Assembly (NCBI RefSeq): GCF_004139715.1
Contig: NZ_CP035544.1
Span: 806,001 to 870,000 of the forward strand
Direction of reading: 5' to 3'
Source: Muriicola soli
GTDB taxonomy: Bacteria; Bacteroidota; Bacteroidia; Flavobacteriales; Flavobacteriaceae
Length of the DNA: 64,000 bases
Every line of letters starts with the position of its first letter. The first letter of the stretch is position 1. The position numbers and the translations under genes were made by a program. The notes below the pieces were generated by a model. It saw only the letters and a program-made list of their open reading frames with translations, was not told the origin of the DNA and ran no database searches. Below are positions 26,912 to 37,700 of this stretch, one piece after another.

Positions 26912-28516
26912 ATGCACTTAGAAGGAATCCCATTCCGAAAAACCGGGTATTTTTCCGACATTATCAATGACTACCTGGATGAGTCACCCTCCCTGAGACC
27001 CTTCTACACCAGATTCCCGTCAATAGATTCTTTTAAGCCACAAATAACAGAAAAGCAAAAGGCATTTTCTGAAAAGCAACGCGCTGTTCTGGTTGAGGCC
27101 TTGCAATCCCAATACAAAGAAGTATCGGCATCTGCCATAACAAAGAAAAACCTTAAACTACTACAGGAAAACAACGCCTTTACTGTGGTCACCGGACATC
27201 AGCTCAATCTTTTTACAGGACCCCTATATTTCCTGTACAAGATCATTTCTACCATAAATCTTTGTGCGGCGCTTAAAAAGCATTATCCCGAATATCATTT
27301 TGTTCCCGTATACTGGATGGCGACAGAAGATCACGATTTTGACGAGATCAACTTCTTTAATTTTAAAGGGAAAAAACTGCAATGGAACAGGGAAGCAGAA
27401 GGTGGGGTAGGTAAATTATCGACAAAGGGCCTCAATAGGGTCCTCGAGATGTTTACCCTGGAAATGGGCCAGGGGAAAAATGCTACAGCTCTTAAAACTC
27501 TTTTTAAGGAGGCTTATCTCAATCACGCAGATTTGACGTCCGCCACCCGTTATCTGGCTAATGAATTGTTTGCGAAAGAAGGCCTTGTCATTGTAGATGG
27601 AGACGATGAGTCCTTAAAACGACCTCTAATCCCATATATTAAAAAAGACTTATTTGAAAACACGGCTTTTAAGGAGGTTTCGAAGACTATCGAGAAATTG
27701 GGAGCTGTTTCCGAGGCCTATAAAATACAGGTCAACCCCAGGGAGATCAATTATTTTTATTTAAAAGAAGGGCTTCGGGAGCGGATCATCGAAAAGGATG
27801 GGCGATATTTTGTGAATAATACTTCTCTGGAATTTACAAAAGAGGAAATTTCTGAAGAAATTGAACAGCACCCTGAACGATTCTCCCCTAATGTGATCGC
27901 ACGCCCTCTTTATCAGGAGATAATTCTACCCAATTTATGCTATATCGGAGGTGGAGGTGAAATCGCCTATTGGCTCGAATTAAAGTCGTTTTTTGAGGCC
28001 GTGGAGGTTACATTCCCTGTTCTCCTTTTGCGTAATTCTGTTTTGGTAATATCTGAGAAACAGAAAAGGAAGATTAAAAAAATGAAATTAGAGGTGGCTG
28101 ATCTCTTTTTGGATCAGAATCGCCTGATTAACAAGAAAATTAGGGAGATTTCAAATATTGATATCGATTTCAGCCCTCAGAGAAATCATTTGAAAGAACA
28201 ATTCAAAGATTTATACACCCTGGCGGAACAAACAGATAAATCTTTTCTGGGTGCAGTGAAAGCACAGGAAGTGAAGCAGCTAAAAGGACTTGACAAGCTC
28301 GAAAAACGACTGCTAAAAGCTCAGAAAAGAAAGCTGAAAGACCATGTAGTTAGAATGACCGACATTCAGAACGAACTCTTTCCTAACCAATCCCTGCAGG
28401 AACGCAATCTAAATTTTTCAGAGTTATACTTAGATATTGGGGAGGAATTGATACCTATGCTTATTAAATCCCTCGACCCGCTTCACAAAGAGTTTTACGT
28501 CCTGCAATTGCCCTGA
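26912..28516 (+). CDS. bshC: Bacillithiol synthase BshC
   Basis: This is the cysteine-adding enzyme that completes bacillithiol, the low-molecular-weight thiol used by Firmicutes and many Bacteroidota. It is 534 residues, the family length. Visible signatures are VTGHQLNLFTGPLYFLYK and an internal GGGGEIAYWLELK. A helical C-terminal coiled coil is present. bshA and bshB are not in this window. Its start follows the tandem repeat and a TATCTTTG box. Confidence 0.93.
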   Translation: MHLEGIPFRKTGYFSDIINDYLDESPSLRPFYTRFPSIDSFKPQITEKQKAFSEKQRAVLVEALQSQYKEVSASAITKKNLKLLQENNAFTVVTGHQLNLFTGPLYFLYKIISTINLCAALKKHYPEYHFVPVYWMATEDHDFDEINFFNFKGKKLQWNREAEGGVGKLSTKGLNRVLEMFTLEMGQGKNATALKTLFKEAYLNHADLTSATRYLANELFAKEGLVIVDGDDESLKRPLIPYIKKDLFENTAFKEVSKTIEKLGAVSEAYKIQVNPREINYFYLKEGLRERIIEKDGRYFVNNTSLEFTKEEISEEIEQHPERFSPNVIARPLYQEIILPNLCYIGGGGEIAYWLELKSFFEAVEVTFPVLLLRNSVLVISEKQKRKIKKMKLEVADLFLDQNRLINKKIREISNIDIDFSPQRNHLKEQFKDLYTLAEQTDKSFLGAVKAQEVKQLKGLDKLEKRLLKAQKRKLKDHVVRMTDIQNELFPNQSLQERNLNFSELYLDIGEELIPMLIKSLDPLHKEFYVLQLP

Positions 28517-28542
28517 TCTATTTCTATTATTGACGGTTTTGC

Positions 28543-29091
28543 TCAGGGAACGATAAATTCTCCTTCCCATTTATCACCTTCCCGGGAATAATTCACACGA
28601 ATGTGATTGGGCCTTTTCAATTGCAGGTACTCTATTTTAAAAGGGATGATTTCAATGATGGCAAAATGATCTGCATCTTCCAGGTAATCTAATTGATCGG
28701 GGCCGGAGAGACTTGTTCCCGGTGTAGATACAGTGGTATAGTCTTTCCGAGCCTTGGGATCTATATTTTTCCAGGCTTTAGATTTTGCTTCTTTGTCATC
28801 AACTGCCTTAGCAACTCCTTCAATTCGTATCTGAGTAAGGGTTTGCGGGTTGTAGAAGAGCAGGCCAACATTTTTATTTTCTTGTAAGTGAATCATTTTT
28901 TTTGACCTGCTATCTGTGTAGAAAATGAGATTCAGATCGTCTGCAAATTTCCGTAACACCACGGTCCTCAATCTTGCAACACGCTCGAGACCCACCGTAG
29001 CAAGGGTAAAATACCTAAATGGGTGATTTTTTTCAGTAGCACCTTTGCGGAGTTCAGTCTTGATTTCCTCTAAATAATTTTGAATCATCAA
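28543..29091 (-). CDS. Pyridoxamine 5'-phosphate oxidase-like flavoprotein
   Basis: This is a 182-residue protein with the split-barrel FMN-binding fold: LATVGLERVARLRTVVLRKF, then FYTDSRSKKMIHL and a C-terminal RVNYSREGDKWEGEF. It resembles the short PNPOx-like family rather than canonical PdxH. The biochemical role is undefined. It is convergent with bshC. Confidence 0.85.
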   Translation of the reverse strand: MMIQNYLEEIKTELRKGATEKNHPFRYFTLATVGLERVARLRTVVLRKFADDLNLIFYTDSRSKKMIHLQENKNVGLLFYNPQTLTQIRIEGVAKAVDDKEAKSKAWKNIDPKARKDYTTVSTPGTSLSGPDQLDYLEDADHFAIIEIIPFKIEYLQLKRPNHIRVNYSREGDKWEGEFIVP

Positions 29092-29235
29092 CGCAGTATT
29101 TAAGTACTAAAGATAAAAATTTTGAAGTTGAGGTAGGGTTTTTTTTATATGAGTTGTTCTATAATAAATTGCTTTGAAAAAGAATTTTAGCAGAGTGTCA
29201 TAAAAATTCATGTGTTTAGGTTGGTTTTTGATTTG

Positions 29236-29268
29236 AAAGCCCTGACCGTAGGGGTCAGGGCTTTTCTT
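29236..29268. terminator. Rho-independent terminator with strong stem
   Basis: AAGCCCTGACC / GGGTCAGGGCTT with loop GTAG; the plus strand then has a T-rich tract (TTTTCTTTTT). It lies below the SIMPL gene on the minus strand, but its better T-tract is on the plus strand, where no gene precedes it. Confidence 0.8.
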
Positions 29269-29312
29269 TTTATTCCTTCTGGCCAACCATAATCGTCCTT
29301 GATTCCATGAAT

Positions 29313-30037
29313 TTAATCAACCTCATAATCGAGGCGCATGGTAATGGAAGCCGTTTTTTTCTTTTCAGAGGTATTGTAAACACCGCCCCAACTGTATTCT
29401 TCATCTGAGTTTTGCCCGGTAATTTGAAATACGCCCATTTTTGCAGAGAGGAGGTCTCCTAATTCTCCACCGGCATTTTGCGCTATTTTTTCAGCGCGTA
29501 GGCGGGCATCTTCTGTGGCCTGTGCGATCATTTCAATTTTTAAATCGGCCAATTGTGTGTAATAATACCTCGGGGGGAGGAATTAAATTGGACACCCTTA
29601 TTAAGTAATTCAGTGATCTCCCTCGCCACTTGCTCAATGAGGTACACATCATCAGATTCTATTTTCACGGTCTGGGTTAAGGCATAGCCGCGAAATACAC
29701 TGCCTATATAATTTCCGTTGTCGTACTTATTATCCCTTTGTTCGCTGGTCTGCACAGAATTGAAGATAATATTCTCTTCGGGGATACCTTTGGCTATTAA
29801 ATAGGATTTAACTATTTCCTTGTCTTTGTTGAGCTGCTCAAAGGCTGTTTTAAGATTGGTGTTGAAGGTTGAGAAATACCCTTCCCAGACAATCAGATCC
29901 GAAACAAAATTTTCATTTCCAAGTCCGGTGACTGAAATGATCTTCGGTGGATTCGCCCTATCCTTGTAAGCATTTCCCAGAAAAATAGACGCTGTAATAA
30001 TGGCAATGCCAAAAATAAGAGCGGATGTATATTTCAT
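29313..30037 (-). pseudogene. SIMPL-domain (DUF541) exported protein, split by a frameshift
   Basis: This is about 240 residues. The N-terminal half has a membrane anchor (MKYTSALIFGIAIITASIFLG), then ISVTGLGNENFVSDLIVWEG, the SIMPL pattern. The C-terminal half (29313-29552) in the other frame gives LADLKIEMIAQATEDARLRAEKIAQ, the conserved ending. The break falls in a run of six G at 29572-29577 (C6 on the coding strand): one added C gives SSPPRYYYTQLADL, the expected sequence. The function of the family is unclear; it is associated with envelope stress. An earlier ATG at 30088 is possible. Confidence 0.85.
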
Positions 30038-30078
30038 TTTCTCTACGTTGATAACCGAGTAATAAATATAGAAAAAAC

Positions 30079-30111
30079 TTGGTCTCAAAATAGCTCAAAT
30101 TGCTATTTTTG
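30079..30111 (+). promoter_or_regulatory. guaA promoter, probably leaderless
   Basis: TTGG at 30079-30082, 21 bp, then TATTTTTG at 30104-30111 fits the Bacteroidota consensus. The ATG follows only three bases after the box, so the transcript should start at or very near the start codon. Confidence 0.6.
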
Positions 30112-30114
30112 CCC

Positions 30115-31647
30115 ATGCAAAACAACGTCCTTATCCTTGATTTCGGATCCCAATACACCCAGCTCATTGCTCGCAGGGTTAGAGAACTCAATATATTTTG
30201 TGAAATTAAGCCTTATAATCACCTTCCGGAAGATCTTTCGGATTACAAGGCCGTAATCCTTTCAGGCTCTCCGTCTTCTGTGCGATCTGACGAAGCCCCG
30301 CATCCTGATCTTAAAGATATCAAAGGAAAAATTCCTTTGCTGGGGGTCTGCTACGGAGCCCAGTACATCGCCCACTTTCACGGGGGTAACGTAGCACCTT
30401 CCAAAACAAGGGAATACGGCAGGGCCAGACTATCGAAGATTAAAGAAGGGGAGCCTTTCTTTAAAAATATTACCACCGGATCCCAGGTTTGGATGAGTCA
30501 TTCCGATACGATACAACAACTCCCTCCCAAAGCAGAATTATTGGCGAGTACGGCAGATGTAGACATCGCTGCTTATAAGATCCCGGAAGAAAAGATATAC
30601 GCCATACAGTTTCATCCGGAGGTTTACCATACCAAAGACGGCAAGCAATTGCTCGAAAACTTTCTTGTAGGTATAGCCGGACTGGAACAAACCTGGACGC
30701 CCGATGCATTCGTTGAGACAACCGTAGAAGAATTAAAGAAGGAAATTGGGAGTGAAAAAGTAATTTTAGGACTCTCCGGAGGAGTAGATTCTACTGTTGC
30801 TGCTGTTCTTTTGCACAAGGCCATAGGCAAACACCTGCATTGTATCTTTGTCAACAATGGCCTTTTGAGGAAAAATGAATTTGAAGAAGTCCTCGATCAG
30901 TACCAGCACATGGGGCTAAACGTGAAAGGTGTGGATGCTTCGGCACGCTTTTTGGATGCCTTGGAAGGAGAAGAGGATCCGGAGAAAAAGCGAAAGATCA
31001 TCGGAGGAGTTTTTATTGATGTTTTTGACGATGAATCACATAAGGTAGAAGATGCCAAATGGCTGGCTCAGGGTACGATTTACCCGGACCGGATAGAATC
31101 TGTATCAGCATCAGGTGGTCCATCGGCAACGATAAAAAGTCATCACAATGTGGGTGGCTTGCCCGACTACATGAAATTAAAAGTCGTGGAACCTTTGAAA
31201 ATGCTCTTTAAGGATGAGGTGAGAAGGGTAGGGGCCACATTGGGCATTGCTGATGAGCGCCTTGGAAGACACCCCTTTCCGGGACCGGGTCTGGCGATTA
31301 GGATTCTGGGAGATATTACCCGGGATAAAGTGGCCATTTTACAGGAAGTTGATGCTATTTTTATCAACGGTCTGAGGGAATGGGGATTGTACGATGATGT
31401 TTGGCAGGCAGGTGCCATGTTGCTTCCGGTACACAGTGTGGGAGTGATGGGTGATGAGCGTACCTATGAAAAATGTGTTGCGCTCAGAGCAGTAGAAAGT
31501 ACCGATGGAATGACCGCAGATTGGGTAAATTTACCCTATGAATTCCTTCAAAAAATGTCTAACGACATAATAAATAAAGTTCCAGGGGTAAATCGGGTGG
31601 TTTACGACATAAGTTCCAAGCCTCCGGCAACCATAGAGTGGGAATAA
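30115..31647 (+). CDS. guaA: GMP synthase (glutamine-hydrolysing)
   Basis: This enzyme makes GMP from XMP in purine synthesis. It is 510 residues. The class I glutaminase domain comes first, with the nucleophile in GVCYGAQY (Cys79) and His167/Glu169 in FHPEVY. The ATP-pyrophosphatase domain has LSGGVDST, and the C-terminal dimerisation domain ends [11 protein letters not shown]. The ATG at 30115 ([13 protein letters not shown]) is preferred to an upstream one at 30100, as the promoter overlaps it. The downstream LysM gene begins 11 bp after the stop. Confidence 0.97.
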   Translation: MQNNVLILDFGSQYTQLIARRVRELNIFCEIKPYNHLPEDLSDYKAVILSGSPSSVRSDEAPHPDLKDIKGKIPLLGVCYGAQYIAHFHGGNVAPSKTREYGRARLSKIKEGEPFFKNITTGSQVWMSHSDTIQQLPPKAELLASTADVDIAAYKIPEEKIYAIQFHPEVYHTKDGKQLLENFLVGIAGLEQTWTPDAFVETTVEELKKEIGSEKVILGLSGGVDSTVAAVLLHKAIGKHLHCIFVNNGLLRKNEFEEVLDQYQHMGLNVKGVDASARFLDALEGEEDPEKKRKIIGGVFIDVFDDESHKVEDAKWLAQGTIYPDRIESVSASGGPSATIKSHHNVGGLPDYMKLKVVEPLKMLFKDEVRRVGATLGIADERLGRHPFPGPGLAIRILGDITRDKVAILQEVDAIFINGLREWGLYDDVWQAGAMLLPVHSVGVMGDERTYEKCVALRAVESTDGMTADWVNLPYEFLQKMSNDIINKVPGVNRVVYDISSKPPATIEWE

Positions 31648-31658
31648 ACGTATATACC

Positions 31659-33836
31659 ATGATGAAAGTACTGAATTGTCTTGTTGTGCTGTTATTATTT
31701 GCCTTTCAGGTTCAGGCGCAACAGTTTAAAACACACGCAGTTAAAGAAGGTGAAACGCTATACAGCATTTCAAAACTCTACCGCGTTACCCCTTTTAATA
31801 TTCTCAAATACAACAAGGAGATTAAGCAAGGTGACGTCTTAAAGCCGAATACGATTCTTGTAATCCCTCTTCAGGCAAGTGTATCTGACACAAAACCACT
31901 GCCTGATACTTCGGGTAATACGCCCGCGGTATCAACAATAAACGACCAGGAGGTTCAGCGTGAACCCGAACGTTACAGAACTCACAGGGTACGGAGGAAA
32001 GAGACGCTGTATGGGATTTCGAGGAGATATGAAGTATCCGAAGATGAATTAAAAAGGTATAATAAAGAATTGTACAGTATGCCTTTAAAAAAAGGTATGC
32101 GTTTGCAGATCCCGGTTTACCCTGAAATTGAAGAGGATCCCAACCAGATAAACCCGGAAGACTTTGAAGCCTATATCGTCTCTCCTAAAGAAACGAGATG
32201 GAGTATTGCGCATAAATACAGAATTACTGTGGATAGTTTAGTGGCGCTGAATCCTTCGCTCGATAAAAACAATAACTATCTGGCCGTGGGGCAGGAATTA
32301 CAATTACCGAAACTACCGGGAAGTACCGTTGAAGGACAGGAAGTACAACTTTACGTTTCCTATACCGTCCCACCTAAGAAGACGATGTACAGCCTAAGTG
32401 GAGAATACGGAATAACTTCCGAGGAGATCATCAAATTAAATCCGATGATTCTTGAGCAAGGTGGATTAAAAGAGGGAATGGTTCTGCGCTTACCTGAAAA
32501 GAAAATTGAATCTGAAGAAGTCAATACAGATAATTATATCTTTTACGAAGTTAAGCCAAAGCAAACCGAATATTCCCTCACACGGCAACTCGGTATAGGA
32601 TACAGTGAGTTACTTGCGCTGAATCCGGATTTATCACGCGGACTCAAGGCCGGAATGGTACTGAAGCTGCCAAAGGAAAAAGCCGGTACCCTGGAAGTGA
32701 GAAATTCCCTAATCCTTGATAAAATCAATCTTCTAGACAGTATCAGAAGGGAAAACCGCCCATCTCTGATGGTGTTACTTCCTTTTAGGATGAACCGATT
32801 AAAACTGGATAGTATCGCCAGTGTAGAAAGAAGCATAGAACGCAGCAATGCCTTAAAATACAGTCTGGGATTATACAGCGGGGCTTTGGTAGCGATGGAT
32901 TCGCTGGCCGACTTAGGGATTTCGGTAAAAGTGAAAACCATCGACACGGAATTAAGCCGTGAAAAGGTTCGCGCTATTCTCGCAAGGGAAGACCTGTCAG
33001 GGGTAAATGCAATAATTGGTCCTCTGCAGGCTGAAGTCCTTAAAGAAACCGCGGTTTACGCAGCTGCTTCAGGGGTTCCCATTGTTGCTCCATTGAGTGC
33101 GCAAAGCGATCTTGAGTTGCCCAATGTGTTTTTCTCTGTCCCCTCAGACAGTATTTTGCGCCAGAAGATGCTGGATTATATGGAATCCATACGGACCGAT
33201 CAGAATATCATCGTCATTAACGATTCTAAGAACGATTCGACCCGGGTACGCATACAGGAAAAATTTCCTTCAGCGAAAGCACTGAAGGTGTTGGAAGACG
33301 AAAAAAATATTTCTGTAGACATCGAAGCCCTGACCAACTTACTCAGTATCGAAAATGAAAACTGGGTACTTTTAGAGACTGATAATTTTAAACTGGTGTC
33401 CAGTGTAAGCTCGATTTTAAATTCTGCAATTTCCGATACCACTCAGGTGAGGATGTTCACCACTAATAAAAACCGGGGCTTTGAAAATGATGTGATCTCG
33501 GTTTCACATTTATCCAAACTCAATTTTACTTATCCCTCTATAGACCGGGAAGTAGGGAATGATGCCTTTGTGAGGAGGTACAGAAGGCGTTTTGGCGGTG
33601 ATCCCGATAAATACGCCTTAAGAGGATTTGATCTGACTTTTGACCTGTTACTAAAATTGGCATACAGGCCTAATTTATTTGGTACGGCAGGCCTAATTGG
33701 TCTAACGGAATACAGCGGCAATAAGTTCGACTATGTACAGGAATTCACGTCGGGGTACTTTAACAGGGCGACTTATATCATGAAATATGAAAATATGCGG
33801 GTAATGCAGATAACTTCAGCTTCAAATGACCTCTAG
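31659..33836 (+). CDS. LysM plus periplasmic-binding-fold exported protein
   Basis: This is a 725-residue protein. A signal peptide is followed by five LysM modules: each has a hydrophobic start (for example KEGETLYSISKLYRV, KETLYGISRRYEV, KETRWSIAHKYRI, KKTMYSLSGEYGI, KQTEYSLTRQLGI). LysM binds peptidoglycan-type polymers. The C-terminal 370 residues (SLMVLLPFRMNRL onward) resemble the periplasmic binding protein type 1 fold of amino-acid ABC transporters. This fusion is common in Flavobacteriia. The ATG at 31659 fits the signal; the frame upstream to 31638 adds seven residues. Confidence 0.9.
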   Translation: MMKVLNCLVVLLLFAFQVQAQQFKTHAVKEGETLYSISKLYRVTPFNILKYNKEIKQGDVLKPNTILVIPLQASVSDTKPLPDTSGNTPAVSTINDQEVQREPERYRTHRVRRKETLYGISRRYEVSEDELKRYNKELYSMPLKKGMRLQIPVYPEIEEDPNQINPEDFEAYIVSPKETRWSIAHKYRITVDSLVALNPSLDKNNNYLAVGQELQLPKLPGSTVEGQEVQLYVSYTVPPKKTMYSLSGEYGITSEEIIKLNPMILEQGGLKEGMVLRLPEKKIESEEVNTDNYIFYEVKPKQTEYSLTRQLGIGYSELLALNPDLSRGLKAGMVLKLPKEKAGTLEVRNSLILDKINLLDSIRRENRPSLMVLLPFRMNRLKLDSIASVERSIERSNALKYSLGLYSGALVAMDSLADLGISVKVKTIDTELSREKVRAILAREDLSGVNAIIGPLQAEVLKETAVYAAASGVPIVAPLSAQSDLELPNVFFSVPSDSILRQKMLDYMESIRTDQNIIVINDSKNDSTRVRIQEKFPSAKALKVLEDEKNISVDIEALTNLLSIENENWVLLETDNFKLVSSVSSILNSAISDTTQVRMFTTNKNRGFENDVISVSHLSKLNFTYPSIDREVGNDAFVRRYRRRFGGDPDKYALRGFDLTFDLLLKLAYRPNLFGTAGLIGLTEYSGNKFDYVQEFTSGYFNRATYIMKYENMRVMQITSASNDL

Positions 33837-34233
33837 AGTAAAGTACACCGGTGATCTCAGAACGAATTGCGAGCATCTTGCCTCGGGAAATCAATTTATT
33901 ACAGATGCCCCTGTGGATAATAATGGACTAGGGCAGGCATTTTCACCTACCGATACCGTGGCAACTGCATTGGCCAGCTGCATGCTTACAGTTATGGGAA
34001 TTAAGGCCAAAGGATGGGAAGCTGATATGGTTGGAGCTTATGCCGAGGTTACCAAGCACATGGCATCAGACCCAAGACGAATCAGCAAAATAGAGCTTGA
34101 AATACACATGCCGGCAGGTTTTTCAGAGAAACATCGCGTGATACTGGAAAATTCGGCAAGAACATGTCCGGTTTTATACAGCATACACCCGGATATCGAA
34201 AAAATTATAAACTTCCATTGGAAAAACGATTAA
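33826..34233 (+). CDS. OsmC-family peroxide-reducing protein
   Basis: This is a 135-residue protein of the OsmC/Ohr superfamily. The two active-site cysteines are visible in ALASCMLT and in ARTCPVLYS. These proteins reduce organic peroxides using thiols. It overlaps the end of the LysM gene by 11 bp and is overlapped by the next gene, a translationally coupled arrangement. Confidence 0.9.
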   Translation: MTSRVKYTGDLRTNCEHLASGNQFITDAPVDNNGLGQAFSPTDTVATALASCMLTVMGIKAKGWEADMVGAYAEVTKHMASDPRRISKIELEIHMPAGFSEKHRVILENSARTCPVLYSIHPDIEKIINFHWKND

Positions 34234-34760
34234 CATCCCTGGGAATCATTTTCTTTTTCCTCTGCCTGACACAAGTATATGGCCAGGAAGACGGATCTAT
34301 ACTCTGGGATTCCTCTCACCGACTTAGTTGGACCGACTTTAAATCTCCTCCTCCTGCGAATTCAAGAATAGCCGCAACAACGGCAAGTGGTATTGCATAT
34401 CAATTCTCTGCATTGGAACAAGCCGGTAAGATGGAAGTTGACTGCAGCATCCAGGCCTATTTCTATCCCGAGGCGTCATGGTATCGTCCCGAGGTAGCCA
34501 CAGACAATATTCTTAGTCACGAACAACTCCACTTTGATATTTCCGAACTTTATGCCCGAAAGATGCGAACCCGGGTGCAGGGGTATACTTTTTCCTCAAA
34601 TGTAAAGGCTGAAATGAGAAAGATCTACAGCGAGATACTCAAAGAGCTCAGGGAGTTTCAGTCGCGTTACGATGAAGAGACAAATTATTCAAGGGCAGTT
34701 GAAAAGCAGGTAGAATGGAATGTCATGATCGCGAAAGCCCTCAATAAAACTTCGGGTTAA
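34218..34760 (+). CDS. DUF922-family exported protein, putative Zn protease
   Basis: This is about 180 residues with a signal peptide (LEKRLTSLGIIFFFLCLTQVYG). It contains an HExxH-like zinc-binding motif SHEQLHFD, the DUF922 hallmark. No substrate is known. TTG 34218 is proposed as start because it gives a proper signal peptide; the ATG at 34164 would place 18 extra residues within the OsmC coding region. It ends 3 bases into the convergent TIM-barrel gene. Confidence 0.75.
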   Translation: MEKRLTSLGIIFFFLCLTQVYGQEDGSILWDSSHRLSWTDFKSPPPANSRIAATTASGIAYQFSALEQAGKMEVDCSIQAYFYPEASWYRPEVATDNILSHEQLHFDISELYARKMRTRVQGYTFSSNVKAEMRKIYSEILKELREFQSRYDEETNYSRAVEKQVEWNVMIAKALNKTSG

Positions 34761-35626
34761 ACATCACAGATCTGAATACCTTGATTTAAGGAAGCAATTT
34801 TATCGTCCCAACTGGGGATAAATTCCTGAGCGACAAACCCCTTAAATCCGGTCTTAAGAATGGCCTTCATTATGGCCGGGTAATACAATTCCTGAGTTTC
34901 ATCGATCTCATGCCTCCCTGGATTTCCCCCGGTATGATAATGCCCAATATAGTTGCTGTACTCTTCTATGGTTCGGATCACATCACCTTCCATGATCTGC
35001 ATATGGTAGATGTCATACAGGAGTTTGAAATGCTCAGACCCAAGGGCGTCACATAAGGCTACTCCCCATTTGGTTCTGTCACACATATAGTCTTTGTGGT
35101 CTACTTTGGAATTGAGCAACTCCATGTGCAAAACCACCTTGTGCTTTTCTGCAAGGGGCATAATTTTTTTCAAGCCACTCAGGCAATTTTGCAAGCCTTC
35201 TTCGTCACTTATTCCCCTTCTGCTGCCACTGAAACATATGAGGTTTGTATAACCCGCGTTGGCAACCTTTGGGATCATTTCGGAGTAGTTCTTAATAAGT
35301 TGTTCGTGAAACTTAGGGTCACACCAGCCATCGGTTAAATTGATCTCGGCTCCCCAGCACATCGAAGCGTGGATATTGTGTTTTTTGAGTAAAGGCCAGT
35401 CCTCAGGTCCTACCAAATCAATGGCTTTCACCCCCAAACTACTGAGATTAGAAAGGAATTGGTCTAGGGGAATGGAACCGTAGCACCAATAACACGCACT
35501 GTGGTTGATATTGCCTTTAAGTTCTAAGGGATGAATACCAGGACCGTCTTTTCCCCAGATCTTTGGGGCAGCTACTATCCCGGCCGATACCGTAGCAGCC
35601 GATGTTAAAAATGACCTCCTTCTCAT
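34757..35626 (-). CDS. Tat-exported TIM-barrel sugar-phosphate isomerase/epimerase family protein
   Basis: This is 289 residues. The N-terminus (MRRRSFLTSAATVSAG) is a twin-arginine signal, so the protein is exported folded. The remainder has the AP-endonuclease-2-like TIM barrel of the hydroxypyruvate isomerase family: LLYDIYHMQIMEGD, IGHYHTGGNPGRHEID and FVAQEF. Metal-binding acidic residues and His are in place. A sugar or keto-sugar substrate is likely, unidentified. Confidence 0.85.
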   Translation of the reverse strand: MRRRSFLTSAATVSAGIVAAPKIWGKDGPGIHPLELKGNINHSACYWCYGSIPLDQFLSNLSSLGVKAIDLVGPEDWPLLKKHNIHASMCWGAEINLTDGWCDPKFHEQLIKNYSEMIPKVANAGYTNLICFSGSRRGISDEEGLQNCLSGLKKIMPLAEKHKVVLHMELLNSKVDHKDYMCDRTKWGVALCDALGSEHFKLLYDIYHMQIMEGDVIRTIEEYSNYIGHYHTGGNPGRHEIDETQELYYPAIMKAILKTGFKGFVAQEFIPSWDDKIASLNQGIQICDV

Positions 35627-35675
35627 AATTCACGTATTTTGCTCCTTCTCAAATGTAAAAGAATTAATTTTAAAT

Positions 35676-37605
<1,930 letters not shown>

Positions 37606-37700
37606 ACTCCACAATTGGGCCTATATTTGCAAACCCGTAATTAAGATACCTCTCCCATCTCTGAGATGGACGATGAGAAGGTAGATACGACAGATATTAG

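Noticed and set aside
34164-34217. ATG 34164 as start of the DUF922 gene
   Set aside because: It would add 18 residues in front of a signal peptide; TTG 34218 gives a normal signal.
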